Source: Paenibacillus albiflavus (lineage in GTDB: Bacteria; Bacillota; Bacilli; Paenibacillales; NBRC-103111). From it: 64,000 nt of DNA. Within the stretch, counting starts at the first letter, position 1. Each line of letters starts with the position of its first letter. The stretch spans positions 91,641 to 155,640 of the forward strand of contig NZ_SKFG01000009.1 in assembly GCF_004344915.1 (NCBI RefSeq), read 5' to 3'. The notes under the pieces were generated by a model. The model ran no database searches. It was not told the origin of the DNA and was given only the letters and a program-made list of their open reading frames with translations. The position numbers were made by a program, and so were the translations under genes. This document shows positions 8,132-16,534 of this stretch, piece after piece.

Positions 8132-8230
8132 AAAAAAAGACTCTACTTGACATCATGAAGAGATGAAGTAAAGGCTTATAAACGATGATTTATTTGGATG
8201 GGGTGGAGATTGTCCGTGTCTAGTAGAGTC
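8132..8230 (-). terminator. Long hairpin with T-run, 3' end of the toxin transcript
   Basis: GACTCTACTTGACA (8139-8152) and TGTCTAGTAGAGTC (8217-8230) pair over 14 positions with one mismatch, enclosing 64 nt. On the - strand the stem is followed by seven U (8138-8132). This fits the 3' end of an mRNA starting upstream of the small toxin ORF at 8415 and gives it a structured 3' UTR of about 190 nt, as in type I toxin mRNAs. Confidence 0.65.
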
Positions 8231-8328
8231 AATGGTCTCTAGACCAGATCTTATCGATCTGTCTCATCTTGTAATGGTGGATTATTGTATTCCAGTATGG
8301 TTTCGAAACCACAACTAGATCAATTGGA

Positions 8329-8415
8329 TTATTTCTTCTTCTCAATGTAGGACAACAAGGTCAGGATGAACAACCCAAATGCGAACATAATTGAAAGCGC
8401 CTGAAATACATCCAT
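8329..8415 (-). CDS. Holin-like type I toxin peptide (Hol-Tox / TxpA-like)
   Basis: 28 codons. A short N-terminus (MDVFQALSIMFAFG) is followed by one hydrophobic membrane span and a Tyr-Ile-Glu-Lys-Lys-Lys tail. This pattern (M-x-V-F-x-A-L-x-x-M ... KKK) is typical of putative holin-like toxins of type I toxin-antitoxin loci in Bacillota. A near-perfect AAAGGAGG lies 9 nt upstream on the - strand. The long structured 3' region ending near 8132 is where an antisense antitoxin RNA would be expected. I could not identify a convincing + strand promoter for it. Confidence 0.7.
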   Translation of the reverse strand: MDVFQALSIMFAFGLFILTLLSYIEKKK

Positions 8416-8653
8416 AAACAGCTTCCTCCTTTCTAGAAGAGCCGTCCACCATTTTACAAGATGTACTATAAATACTATCCTAAATTGGGTGTTTATGGAA
8501 GGTAATGAAGTACTATTTTGTACGAGCTGGATTCTACAAGTTTCGATAAGAAAAATATGGAATAGTGATGATAGTTATAGACCATTCTATAGAAAACACT
8601 ATAATTAAAATGTTATCAATAGGTTTCTGCAAGAATTCATGAAGGAGTTTATC

Positions 8654-9514
8654 ATGTCCAACCAACCCGAGGTACAGAATCATAAAAATAGTTTAGCAAC
8701 GACAGCGAAAGAAGTTGCTGTAGTATTTGCGAGTGCTTTACTGATGGCAATCGGAATAAAGTGGTTCTTACAGCCACATCATCTATTAAGTGGCGGGGCT
8801 GCAGGGGTATCGCTGATTATCAGTTATTTTTCGGTCGTTAATTTATCCTTCATGTATTTTGCCATCAATTTGCCCATTCTAATATGGGGTTACATAAAAC
8901 TAGGCAAACGATTTGTGCTCTATAGCGTGGTATCCGTCGTTGTTACTACGATTGCGCTTGAGTTGCTACCGGATTTGCAGATTACCAAGGATCCTCTTAT
9001 GGCAGGGGTGTTCGGTGGTATACTTGTTGCCATTGCAATTGGCTATTCGTTTAAATACAATGGCTCAACAGGCGGTTTTGACATTATTGGAGCGATCGTA
9101 ACGAAGAGCAATGATTTTCCTCTTGGCCAAGTTATGATGGTGATGAATTCAACAATTGTTATTATTCTAGCTTTCATGGACAATTGGGATGTTGCTTTAT
9201 ATTCGCTGGTTTCGATTTACATTAAAGGCAAGGTTGTTGACTTAATTCATGTTAGACATATGAAGGTTACTGCATTCATTATCACTAAGAAGAAGGATGA
9301 ATTAACGGATGCGCTTGTTACGCTGCCGCATGGCTTAACTATGATCAAGACGCACGGATGTTACAACCATCAAGATAATTACATGTTGATGACGGTTACG
9401 ACACGTTATGAACTGCCTGCGCTTCGTAATAGGGTACTTGACGTTGATCCAGCGGCCTTCATTAATGTGGTGGACACTTCACAGGTTATTGGTCGATTTA
9501 GACGCGCAACTTAA
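8654..9514 (+). CDS. YitT family membrane protein
   Basis: 286 aa. The N-terminal half has five or six hydrophobic segments, with SGGAAGVSLIISYF and STGGFDIIGAIVTKSNDFPLGQ typical of YitT/DUF161. The C-terminus is a DUF2179 domain (HVRHMKVTAFIITKKKDELTDAL). The molecular function of the family is unknown; members are common and multi-copy in spore formers. ATG 8654 is chosen because AAGGAG lies 7 nt upstream; ATG 8639 has no such site. Single gene with a terminator. Confidence 0.88.
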   Translation: MSNQPEVQNHKNSLATTAKEVAVVFASALLMAIGIKWFLQPHHLLSGGAAGVSLIISYFSVVNLSFMYFAINLPILIWGYIKLGKRFVLYSVVSVVVTTIALELLPDLQITKDPLMAGVFGGILVAIAIGYSFKYNGSTGGFDIIGAIVTKSNDFPLGQVMMVMNSTIVIILAFMDNWDVALYSLVSIYIKGKVVDLIHVRHMKVTAFIITKKKDELTDALVTLPHGLTMIKTHGCYNHQDNYMLMTVTTRYELPALRNRVLDVDPAAFINVVDTSQVIGRFRRAT

Positions 9515-9533
9515 AACAACTGCATGAGCTTAG

Positions 9534-9562
9534 AGTGCTGCCCAATTAGGCGGCACTTTTTT
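9534..9562 (+). terminator. Terminator after the YitT gene
   Basis: AGTGCTGCC-caatta-GGCGGCACT followed by T7. Confidence 0.9.
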
Positions 9563-9735
9563 TGTGAAGTATAGATCTGTCAGCTGTTCGCAAGTCATGG
9601 TATAGTATAGGTGTTGAATTTACTGAAGATTAGATCAATTAGGATACAACTGAATTTTGTCACCCATTAATCATGATTTTGTCAGACACGTTCCTAGCAA
9701 TCGGCTTACTATAATGAAATGATAGAGGTGATCAG

Positions 9736-10824
9736 ATGAATATTGAAACGCCAGCAATCGTTATTAATCGGACTGTTATGAGACAGAACATCAAGCGGAT
9801 GGCAGAGATTGCTCGCCAGAATAGGGTTGAACTTCGTCCTCATGTCAAGACACATAAGATACCAGCTTTTGCGCTTGAGCAAATTGCAGCAGGAGCAGTT
9901 GGCGTAACGGTGGCCAAGATTGCGGAAGCTGAAGTCATGGCCGAGCATGGTGTTAAGGATATTTTTATCGCATATCCGATCGTGGTACCTTCCAAGATTG
10001 CTAGAGTCATTAAACTGGCTCGTCTAGTTAAAATGAGTGTTGGTGTAGATAGCTTGGTTGGCGCAAGGCAGTTGTCTGCTGCTGCTGAAGAAGCAGGTGT
10101 CCTACTAGATATTCGTCTTGAAATCGATACTGGGTTAAAACGTACAGGTGTTGTCCCTGAGGATGCCTTATCCTTGTCGAAGTCGATTCAAGCTCTGCCT
10201 GGGCTTAACTTGAATGGGGTTTTTACCTATAAGGGCGCAATGTATCAGGGTCAGTCAACGCTTGATCTGGAAGCAGCAGGCGAAGAGGAAGGCAGGCTGA
10301 TGGTTGCTGTTGCTGAAGAGCTGCGGACTAATGGTATTCCGATTGAACATGTGAGTGTCGGTTCATCCCCAAGTGCAGCTTCGGTTGCTAAGGTGAAGGG
10401 AATCACTGAAATTCGGCCGGGCACTTATATTTTCTATGATCGTATGCAAACGAAGTTAGGCGTAAGTACGCTTCAAGATTGTGCAGCCAGGGTTGTTGTG
10501 ACGGTTGTCAGCATTTCGCCAGAGCTTGTCGTAGTAGACGGAGGAAGCAAAACATTTGCTACGGATGTGCAGCCTAATCAGGCGCCACTGAACTTGCGTG
10601 GATTTGGTGAAGTGATTGGCTATCCAGAAGCGGTACTCGAACGAATGAATGAAGAACATGGCATGATTCGAATGAATACCCCGCATCAATTGCAAATTGG
10701 GGATATAATCGAGATTGTACCTAATCATATTTGCAGCACGGTGAATTTGCATAATGCGGTTTATGTAGAAGATGAGCATGGCATCGAATCGATGACTGTG
10801 CTTGGCAGAGGGAAGCTGGAGTAG
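9736..10824 (+). CDS. D-threonine aldolase / D-serine dehydratase-like PLP enzyme
   Basis: 362 aa, alanine-racemase-like fold type III. The PLP lysine region is RPHVKTHK near residues 34-41. A C-terminal metal site NHICSTVNL (His and Cys) is characteristic of DSD1-type D-serine dehydratase and D-threonine aldolase enzymes. It likely cleaves or deaminates a beta-hydroxy D-amino acid. It precedes an N-acyl-D-amino-acid deacylase and a RidA protein, so this looks like a D-amino-acid catabolic operon. GAGGTG lies 5 nt before the ATG. Confidence 0.85.
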   Translation: MNIETPAIVINRTVMRQNIKRMAEIARQNRVELRPHVKTHKIPAFALEQIAAGAVGVTVAKIAEAEVMAEHGVKDIFIAYPIVVPSKIARVIKLARLVKMSVGVDSLVGARQLSAAAEEAGVLLDIRLEIDTGLKRTGVVPEDALSLSKSIQALPGLNLNGVFTYKGAMYQGQSTLDLEAAGEEEGRLMVAVAEELRTNGIPIEHVSVGSSPSAASVAKVKGITEIRPGTYIFYDRMQTKLGVSTLQDCAARVVVTVVSISPELVVVDGGSKTFATDVQPNQAPLNLRGFGEVIGYPEAVLERMNEEHGMIRMNTPHQLQIGDIIEIVPNHICSTVNLHNAVYVEDEHGIESMTVLGRGKLE

Positions 10825-10846
10825 ACCATATAGGAGGCAAATTACG

Positions 10847-12463
10847 ATGCTAGATTTGATCATACGTAATGGTCGTGTTGTGGATGGGACGGGGAATACT
10901 TGGTTTTTTGGCGATGTTGGGGTAAAAGATGGAGTAATTACCCATGTAGGGCGAGTCAGTCAAGAATGCAAAAATACAATTGATGCAGGCGGACAGATCA
11001 TTGCGCCCGGATTCATCGATGGGCACTGTCATTCCGATCTACTCATTCTGGATCAACCGTGTACGGATATTAAGCTGCAGCAAGGTGTAACGACAGAAGT
11101 AGTAGGCAATTGTGGATTAGCGCCAGCTCCTTACTTCAAGGCAACTGCAGAACAGCTCCAAACCTATATCGAACCTGTTATTGGCAAAACGTCTTGGCCA
11201 TGGCATTGGGAGACAATTGCGGATTACATGGATGTTTTAGCAAAATCCAATCCATCCGAGAATGTGTCCACTTATGTTGCGCACGGGGCGCTGCGTATTT
11301 CCGTCATGGGCTTCGCTAACCGCCCTGCAACAACGAATGAGCTGAACCAGATGAAGTTCATGCTGGAGGAAGGAATGAAGGCTGGGGCTATCGGTTTATC
11401 GATTGGACTGCTCTATGCGCCAGGTAGTTACACTTCGCGAGAAGAAATAGCTGAACTGTGCAAGGTTGTCTCGAAGTACAATGGTCTCTTATCGACGCAT
11501 ATTCGCGGTGAAGGGAATAATTTGCTTCCATCTGTGCAAGAAGTTATATGGATTGCTCAGCATAGCGGTGTGTCCTTGCATATTAGCCATTTGAAGGCTG
11601 CAGGACGAATTAATTGGGGCAAAGCCTTACAGGCGCTTGAATTGATCGAGGATGCGAGAAGCCGCGGAATGGATGTAACTTGTGATGTATATCCATATTC
11701 AGCAGCATCTACAAGCTTAACGACTGTTTTGCCTCCGTGGATGCTGGAAGGCGGAATTGCCGCAGCATTGGAACGCCTGAGAGAGCCTGCCATTCGCAGC
11801 AAGGTGAAGGCCGAACTGCAAGTCGAACAGACAGAGTGGGACAATCTGGTTGCATCTACAGGCTGGCAAAGCGTATACATATCTGCGGTTATTTCAGAAG
11901 TGAATCGTCAGCTCGAAGGCAAGCATGTGCTTGAGATTAGTGAGCTATGGGGACGCGATCCAGAGGATGTCGTGTTCGATCTTCTGCTCCAAGAGGAAGG
12001 CAAAATTTCAATCGTATTCTTCAGCATGTCGGATGATGATGTCAGTCAAGTGATTCGATATGACAAGTCGCTTGTCATTTCGGATAGTCTGGGTTGTGTG
12101 ACAGGCAAACCGCATCCTAGATCCTATGGGTCGTTCCCGAGACTATTTGCCAAATACGTTCGCGAGGATAAGTTATTGACACTTGAGCAAGCGGTCCGCA
12201 AGGTGACTTCATTCCCTGTACAACGGTTTAAGCTAGGGAAGAGGGGGCTTCTGGTACCAGGCTATCAAGCGGATATCACGATCTTTAATCCAGACACAAT
12301 CCAGGATGGTGCTACTTTTCAAGACCCAATGACACACCCGAATGGCATATCTTATGTTATCGTCAATGGTCAAACGACCATGGATCATAAGCGTCATACA
12401 CAAGCTAGAGCAGGCGAATTTATTACTACGCATCATTGTTGTTCGCACTCACATTCACATTAA
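10847..12463 (+). CDS. N-acyl-D-amino-acid deacylase (D-aminoacylase)
   Basis: 538 aa amidohydrolase releasing D-amino acids from N-acyl forms. Visible are the metal motif GFIDGHCHSD, then HIRGEGNN, LHISHLKAAG, DVTCDVYPYSAAST, MSDDDV and the signature CVTGKPHPRSYGSFPR, in the order of the D-aminoacylase family. Start ATG 10847 follows AGGAGG. The tail is odd: it ends HHCCSHSHSH, a His/Cys run that could bind metal and is not part of the fold. It sits 22 bp after the aldolase-like gene and 28 bp before ridA. Confidence 0.93.
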   Translation: MLDLIIRNGRVVDGTGNTWFFGDVGVKDGVITHVGRVSQECKNTIDAGGQIIAPGFIDGHCHSDLLILDQPCTDIKLQQGVTTEVVGNCGLAPAPYFKATAEQLQTYIEPVIGKTSWPWHWETIADYMDVLAKSNPSENVSTYVAHGALRISVMGFANRPATTNELNQMKFMLEEGMKAGAIGLSIGLLYAPGSYTSREEIAELCKVVSKYNGLLSTHIRGEGNNLLPSVQEVIWIAQHSGVSLHISHLKAAGRINWGKALQALELIEDARSRGMDVTCDVYPYSAASTSLTTVLPPWMLEGGIAAALERLREPAIRSKVKAELQVEQTEWDNLVASTGWQSVYISAVISEVNRQLEGKHVLEISELWGRDPEDVVFDLLLQEEGKISIVFFSMSDDDVSQVIRYDKSLVISDSLGCVTGKPHPRSYGSFPRLFAKYVREDKLLTLEQAVRKVTSFPVQRFKLGKRGLLVPGYQADITIFNPDTIQDGATFQDPMTHPNGISYVIVNGQTTMDHKRHTQARAGEFITTHHCCSHSHSH

Positions 12464-12491
12464 TTGATCAATATTAAGGGAGAGATTAGAC

Positions 12492-12953
12492 ATGGCAATT
12501 ATCGAAAAGATTTTGGAAGAAAAAGGAATTATTTTAGGGGTAGTACCAACACCTGTTGCGGAGTACGTACCAGCCAAAACAGTAGGCAATCTTGTCTATA
12601 CTTCAGGCTGCGATTGCCGAATTAATGGCGTACTGAAATACGAAGGCAAAGTAGGGTCAGACCTTACAGTTGAGCAAGGATACGACGCAGCACGCCAAGT
12701 GATGATTAATATTATTGCCGTTCTTAAACAGCAGATCGGAGATCTGGATCGCATAAAGCAGGTTGTCAAAATGCTGGCATTCGTTAATTCTGCAGATGGT
12801 TTTGTGGAACAGCCTTATGTGATCAACGGTGCTTCGGAGCTATTAGTTGAGATTTTTGGGGAGAAGGGTAAGCATGCACGCTCTGCCATTTCTGCGAATG
12901 AGTTGCCATTCAATACACCGGTTGAGATTGAACTGATTGTTGAAATCGAATAG
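12492..12953 (+). CDS. RidA family enamine/imine deaminase
   Basis: 153 aa, longer than classical RidA (about 125 aa) but with the family pattern: GNLVYTSGCD, a long amphipathic helix AARQVMINIIAVLKQQIGDLDRIKQVVKMLAFVN (residues about 67-100), and KHARSAISANELPFNTPVEIELIVEIE at the C-terminus, including the conserved Arg. RidA proteins hydrolyse reactive enamines made by PLP dehydratases. That fits its place as third gene after a PLP enzyme and D-aminoacylase. An AGGGAGAG site precedes the ATG, and a terminator ends the operon. Confidence 0.9.
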   Translation: MAIIEKILEEKGIILGVVPTPVAEYVPAKTVGNLVYTSGCDCRINGVLKYEGKVGSDLTVEQGYDAARQVMINIIAVLKQQIGDLDRIKQVVKMLAFVNSADGFVEQPYVINGASELLVEIFGEKGKHARSAISANELPFNTPVEIELIVEIE

Positions 12954-12961
12954 AAAAGAAT

Positions 12962-13002
12962 AAGCTCCTAAGTCAGAAATTCTGATTTAGGAGCTTTCTT
13001 TT
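12962..13002. terminator. Bidirectional terminator between ridA and manA
   Basis: AAGCTCCTAA...TTAGGAGCTT enclosing TCAGAAATTCTGA, with TTTCTTTT on the + side. It lies between convergent genes. Confidence 0.85.
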
Positions 13003-13945
13003 ATTTCCAAGATACGATAAGTTCTAGGTGACCGCAAAGCTCATAATGACCAAAGTTAGCAGGCAGTATAAAGTGATCGCCGTGTTGAAGCGCGTAAATG
13101 TGTTCCTCTACTATAAGCTCACCATTACCAGAAATGACGGTACAGATGGTGAATTTGGGATTAGAGTCTAGTGCAGCTTTGCCGGCTATACGCCATTTTT
13201 GCACATGAAAAAAATCATTCGAGACGAGAGTAGTAATCTCTGCATCGTCCTGCGATAAGGTCAGATATTGAAGCTTCGACTCCTGGTGTGGAATGTTGGT
13301 CACGTTAATCGCCTTGTCCAAATGGAGCTCGCGTAAATTCCCTTCTGGATCTCTTCGGTCATAATCATATACACGATACGTAGTGTCTGAGCTTTGCTGC
13401 GTTTCAAGGACGACAATTCCTTTGCCAATGGCATGGATCGTTCCGCTTGGCACATAGAAGAAGTCACCAGCGTTCACTTGAACTCGGCATAAGAGTTGAT
13501 CCCATTCGCCTTGATCTATCATTTGGCTTAATTGTTCCCTTGAGCTAGCTCGATGTCCATAAATGATTTCAGCGCCAGGCTCACTTTCAAGCACATACCA
13601 ACATTCTGTCTTGCCTTGCTCACCATTCTCATGTTCATTCGCATAGAAATCATCAGGATGGACTTGAACAGACAAGTCATCAGAGGCATCCAGAATTTTG
13701 ATAAGAAGCGGGAAAGTGCTGGAATCCGAAAGAAATAACTCGGGATGCTGCCGAAACAGATCGCCAAGCGACAGACCTGCATATGGACCGTTTTTGACGG
13801 TGCTTTGGCCGTTTGGATGTGCAGACACTCCCCAGCATTCACCCGTTAAGGGAGTAGGGATGTTGTAGCCATATAATTGATTCAGCTTGCTGCCTCCCCA
13901 TATTCGGTCTTTAAATACAGGTTCAAGAAAAATAGGCTCTAGCAC
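13001..13945 (-). CDS. manA: Mannose-6-phosphate isomerase, class I
   Basis: 314 aa (B. subtilis ManA 315 aa), interconverting mannose-6-P and fructose-6-P. Cupin motifs with zinc ligands are visible: SVQVHPDD, GKTECWYVL and VPSGTIHAIGKG, plus RVYDYDR near the active site. Start GTG 13945 is preceded by a GGAGGGAGGG site; an in-frame TTG at 13972 overlaps the upstream stop but lacks one. It is downstream of a ROK kinase on the same strand, so the pair probably handles mannose or a related hexose. Its product also feeds GDP- or UDP-sugar supply. Confidence 0.94.
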   Translation of the reverse strand: MLEPIFLEPVFKDRIWGGSKLNQLYGYNIPTPLTGECWGVSAHPNGQSTVKNGPYAGLSLGDLFRQHPELFLSDSSTFPLLIKILDASDDLSVQVHPDDFYANEHENGEQGKTECWYVLESEPGAEIIYGHRASSREQLSQMIDQGEWDQLLCRVQVNAGDFFYVPSGTIHAIGKGIVVLETQQSSDTTYRVYDYDRRDPEGNLRELHLDKAINVTNIPHQESKLQYLTLSQDDAEITTLVSNDFFHVQKWRIAGKAALDSNPKFTICTVISGNGELIVEEHIYALQHGDHFILPANFGHYELCGHLELIVSWK

Positions 13946-13968
13946 GGAAAAAGCCCTCCCTCCAGCAA

Positions 13969-14883
13969 TCAATATGGATGATGTATGAGTGCGGCTGCTC
14001 CAATTAATCCTGCATCCTGAAGCAGCTTGGCAGGCACAATCTTGGCACCTCGGCCTGATGGGTTAAACGCATGATGAGTAACATAATCTTGTACGGCTGT
14101 AAATAAAGGTTGACCGATCTGTGACACCCCTCCGCCGATGACGATCATGTCGGGATCAAATAGATTGATTAACGTCACACAACCAATTCCAATGTATCGA
14201 TAAGCTTGCTCGATCAACTGCTGCAAAGACGCATTTCCTTGCTGAGCAAGATCGAATACTTCTTTGGTAGAAAGCGGGCTTCCTACGATCGCAGATGCCT
14301 GTCTTGCTATAGCAGTTCCAGAAGCAACCCATTCCCAGCAGCCATATTGTCCACAAGTGCACCTACCAGCAGATGGGTCGATCACAAAATGCCCCGCATC
14401 CCCAGCATTACCTGTTGCGCCAGTAATCAATTTTCCGTGAAGATAAATTCCCGCACCTATCCCAGTACTGATCGTAAGAAAAATAAAATGATTGGAATCC
14501 TGCGCTGCACCAATCCACTTCTCGGCTAATGTAGCTGCGGTAGCGTCATTTTCCATTCGAATAGGGTATGGCAGTAATTTACGCATCTCTTCCACAAGCG
14601 GAAAGCCATTCCAACCTGGCAAATTAGGTGGGCAAGTAATCGTGCCGCTTTGCGGATCGAGAGGACCGGGTGCACCGATGCCTATTCCGATTATTTTATC
14701 CGAAAATACTGAATTTTCACTTAATAAATTATGAACGGATTGCGCAATTCTACCAACCATCACTTGAGGTGTTACGGTAAAGTCGGTATTTAACCGAGTT
14801 TTGGCAAGGATTCTACCAGATGCATCAACAACGCCAACAGCGACTTTAGTGCCGCCAATATCAATTCCTACAGCTAAGTTCAT
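13969..14883 (-). CDS. ROK family sugar kinase (glucokinase/fructokinase type)
   Basis: 304 aa. The N-terminal phosphate motif is VGIDIGGTKVAVGV. The catalytic GNAGDAGHFVIDPSAGRCTCGQYGCWEW includes the ROK zinc motif (GxCxCGxxGCxE type) and the conserved His. The substrate hexose cannot be read from sequence; with manA downstream, mannose, fructose or glucose are likely. ATG 14883 has GGAGGG 5 nt upstream. The region 14884-15100 to the next, divergent gene shows nothing else clear. Confidence 0.9.
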   Translation of the reverse strand: MNLAVGIDIGGTKVAVGVVDASGRILAKTRLNTDFTVTPQVMVGRIAQSVHNLLSENSVFSDKIIGIGIGAPGPLDPQSGTITCPPNLPGWNGFPLVEEMRKLLPYPIRMENDATAATLAEKWIGAAQDSNHFIFLTISTGIGAGIYLHGKLITGATGNAGDAGHFVIDPSAGRCTCGQYGCWEWVASGTAIARQASAIVGSPLSTKEVFDLAQQGNASLQQLIEQAYRYIGIGCVTLINLFDPDMIVIGGGVSQIGQPLFTAVQDYVTHHAFNPSGRGAKIVPAKLLQDAGLIGAAALIHHPY

Positions 14884-15100
14884 TAGATCCCTCCAGAAAT
14901 TCACTAGAACCAACCATTCGGATATGAGACAATTTTCCTTGAAATCCGTTACATTCACAAGTTATCATAAAAAAGGGGAGTTGGAAATATATAACTCAAA
15001 TAATATACATCCCCAACTAATGATTTCGTACGTTTGCGCACTATGCTAATCGATTTTATAATGAAGAAGACGGCAAACTGATGAATGGGATGTGACTTGA

Positions 15101-15355
15101 ATGGATATCGTCAACAAACTAGGCAGAAAAATTAGCATTACGAAGAAAGAACTTGATCTACTATTTGGCGAGCATGACGAAAGCTATTATGACGAGGAAC
15201 AATTTATTCAAATAAAAGGTGCAACCTATGTTCTGCGTGGGAGATCTCGTACAGATGAGCTGACATGGGACTATAATGAATGGCTTGAAGTAAGTAAAGC
15301 GTCCGTCGGGCCAATTCACGAGAATGCGCGATATGTGGAGCCTGGGGACGAATAA
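15101..15355 (+). CDS. Hypothetical small acidic protein
   Basis: 84 aa beginning MDIVNKLGRKISITKKEL, rich in Asp/Glu, with no recognised family. The upstream site is weak (GGGATGTGA). The gene is only 20 bp before another small ORF with a good ribosome-binding site, so the two may form an operon ended by the terminator at 15611. Confidence 0.55.
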   Translation: MDIVNKLGRKISITKKELDLLFGEHDESYYDEEQFIQIKGATYVLRGRSRTDELTWDYNEWLEVSKASVGPIHENARYVEPGDE

Positions 15356-15375
15356 TTGTTAGGAGTTGACCGCTA

Positions 15376-15606
15376 ATGCCTAAATTTGCTTCATTAAGCC
15401 ATGATGCAACAAGTAGACTTCGGGATCGAACAGGTAATATGAACCTGGAGTGTTATATTTATATTGATGCAGAGAAAGAGGAATACAGCTTTGCGGTTGT
15501 TCGATATACAGAGCGGGTGGTGCAGGTTTCATTTGGAGAAATGACTTATGATCCAAGCAGCTTTGCTTCATTAGTAGATGGCATTTATAAAGCAATTTAT
15601 GAGTAA
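15376..15606 (+). CDS. Hypothetical small protein
   Basis: 76 aa, MPKFASLSHDATSRLRDRTG then a mixed strand/helix region; no family recognised. TTAGGAG lies 10 nt upstream of the ATG. Ends just before a bidirectional terminator. Confidence 0.6.
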   Translation: MPKFASLSHDATSRLRDRTGNMNLECYIYIDAEKEEYSFAVVRYTERVVQVSFGEMTYDPSSFASLVDGIYKAIYE

Positions 15607-15610
15607 TTTA

Positions 15611-15646
15611 AAAATACCTTTCTGCTAGTCCAGCAGAAAGGTATTT
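15611..15646. terminator. Bidirectional terminator
   Basis: AAATACCTTTCTGC-tagtcca-GCAGAAAGGTATTT, a perfect 14-bp stem between convergent genes. Confidence 0.85.
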
Positions 15647-15659
15647 AAACGTGCGATTA

Positions 15660-15929
15660 TTATTTGCCTGCAATCGCTAATGCTTGGTCAGCAATTGGCT
15701 GCAAGTAAGCTGTCATGCAGTTGCAAAGAAAGTCTTTTTTACATATAGAGCAAGGCTCTTTGTATAAACGATTGATATGAGTCGGTGTAATAGCACCAGT
15801 GTTTAAATCACGTTCGAATATCAAACGGCAATGATTGCGATCCTGAAGAACTACATTAATTTCGAATAGACCGTTCTTGGGATTGTCACTAACCACTTCT
15901 GCTTCTACCACTTTGGGTTGATAAGCCAT
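15660..15929 (-). CDS. Hypothetical cysteine-containing protein
   Basis: 89 aa starting MAYQPKVVEAEVVS, with a cysteine cluster CSICKKDFLCNC near residues 60-71 that could bind a metal. I do not recognise the family. GGAGG (written CCTCC on the + strand near 15935) precedes the start. Confidence 0.65.
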   Translation of the reverse strand: MAYQPKVVEAEVVSDNPKNGLFEINVVLQDRNHCRLIFERDLNTGAITPTHINRLYKEPCSICKKDFLCNCMTAYLQPIADQALAIAGK

Positions 15930-16045
15930 TCTATTTCCTCCTTGCGATCAATTGCATACATCGATCGTACGATGATGCGGATATGCATTATCTTATTATA
16001 TAAAGGATGGATACTTGATTCAACTAATTTTCACATTTAATGTCA

Positions 16046-16312
16046 TTATTTTGGCTGCTTGCGCTTTTCTTTAAACCGAGGTACGACATAATTGCGTTTA
16101 CGATCTCTAAATAAGATCCAGCCACCAAGGAAAAATATACCGAGAACGAATAAAAATAGCCCCAGAATTAACTTACCCCACAATAAGTGACCGATCGCAG
16201 GTTCGAATTGGGCAAAGAAGGCTTCTTTCATTAGAATAAAGCCATAGGTGGATAGAATGCCTGGTATAACAATCAAAAGGATTGCGATAATCCTTGACAG
16301 TTTTAATTTCAT
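16046..16312 (-). CDS. DUF2627 family membrane protein (YqzF-like)
   Basis: 88 aa with two hydrophobic segments (residues about 6-28 and 45-68) and a basic C-terminus FRDRKRNYVVPRFKEKRKQPK. This matches DUF2627, whose B. subtilis member YqzF is encoded next to the bkd locus, as here. Function unknown. Confidence 0.8.
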   Translation of the reverse strand: MKLKLSRIIAILLIVIPGILSTYGFILMKEAFFAQFEPAIGHLLWGKLILGLFLFVLGIFFLGGWILFRDRKRNYVVPRFKEKRKQPK

Positions 16313-16534
16313 ATCAATTGCTCCTTGATTATAAGAAGTATTTACAGTTCGTCAGGTAAGTATGATAACTGTGATTATTTTAACATAGAATCAAGTACAC
16401 AGTATGTGTCTAATTTGATAATTTTGGACTATAATGAAGGCGGGATTGTTTTGCTGAGGAAGCAGTTGTATCTGTTTCTTCAGATCATCTAGAGCTTAAC
16501 ATCAGTATGATTAATAATATAGGGGGAATTGGCT

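Noticed and set aside
8147..8182. TTGACA ... TATAAA as promoter of an antitoxin RNA
   Set aside because: Spacing is 23-24 nt, too long for a sigma-A promoter, and TTGACA is part of the terminator stem of the - strand transcript.
16440..16475. Possible sigma-54 promoter upstream of lpdV, as for the B. subtilis bkd operon
   Set aside because: The GG and GC dinucleotides are not 10 bp apart in any register I tried, and no bkdR gene is in the window.
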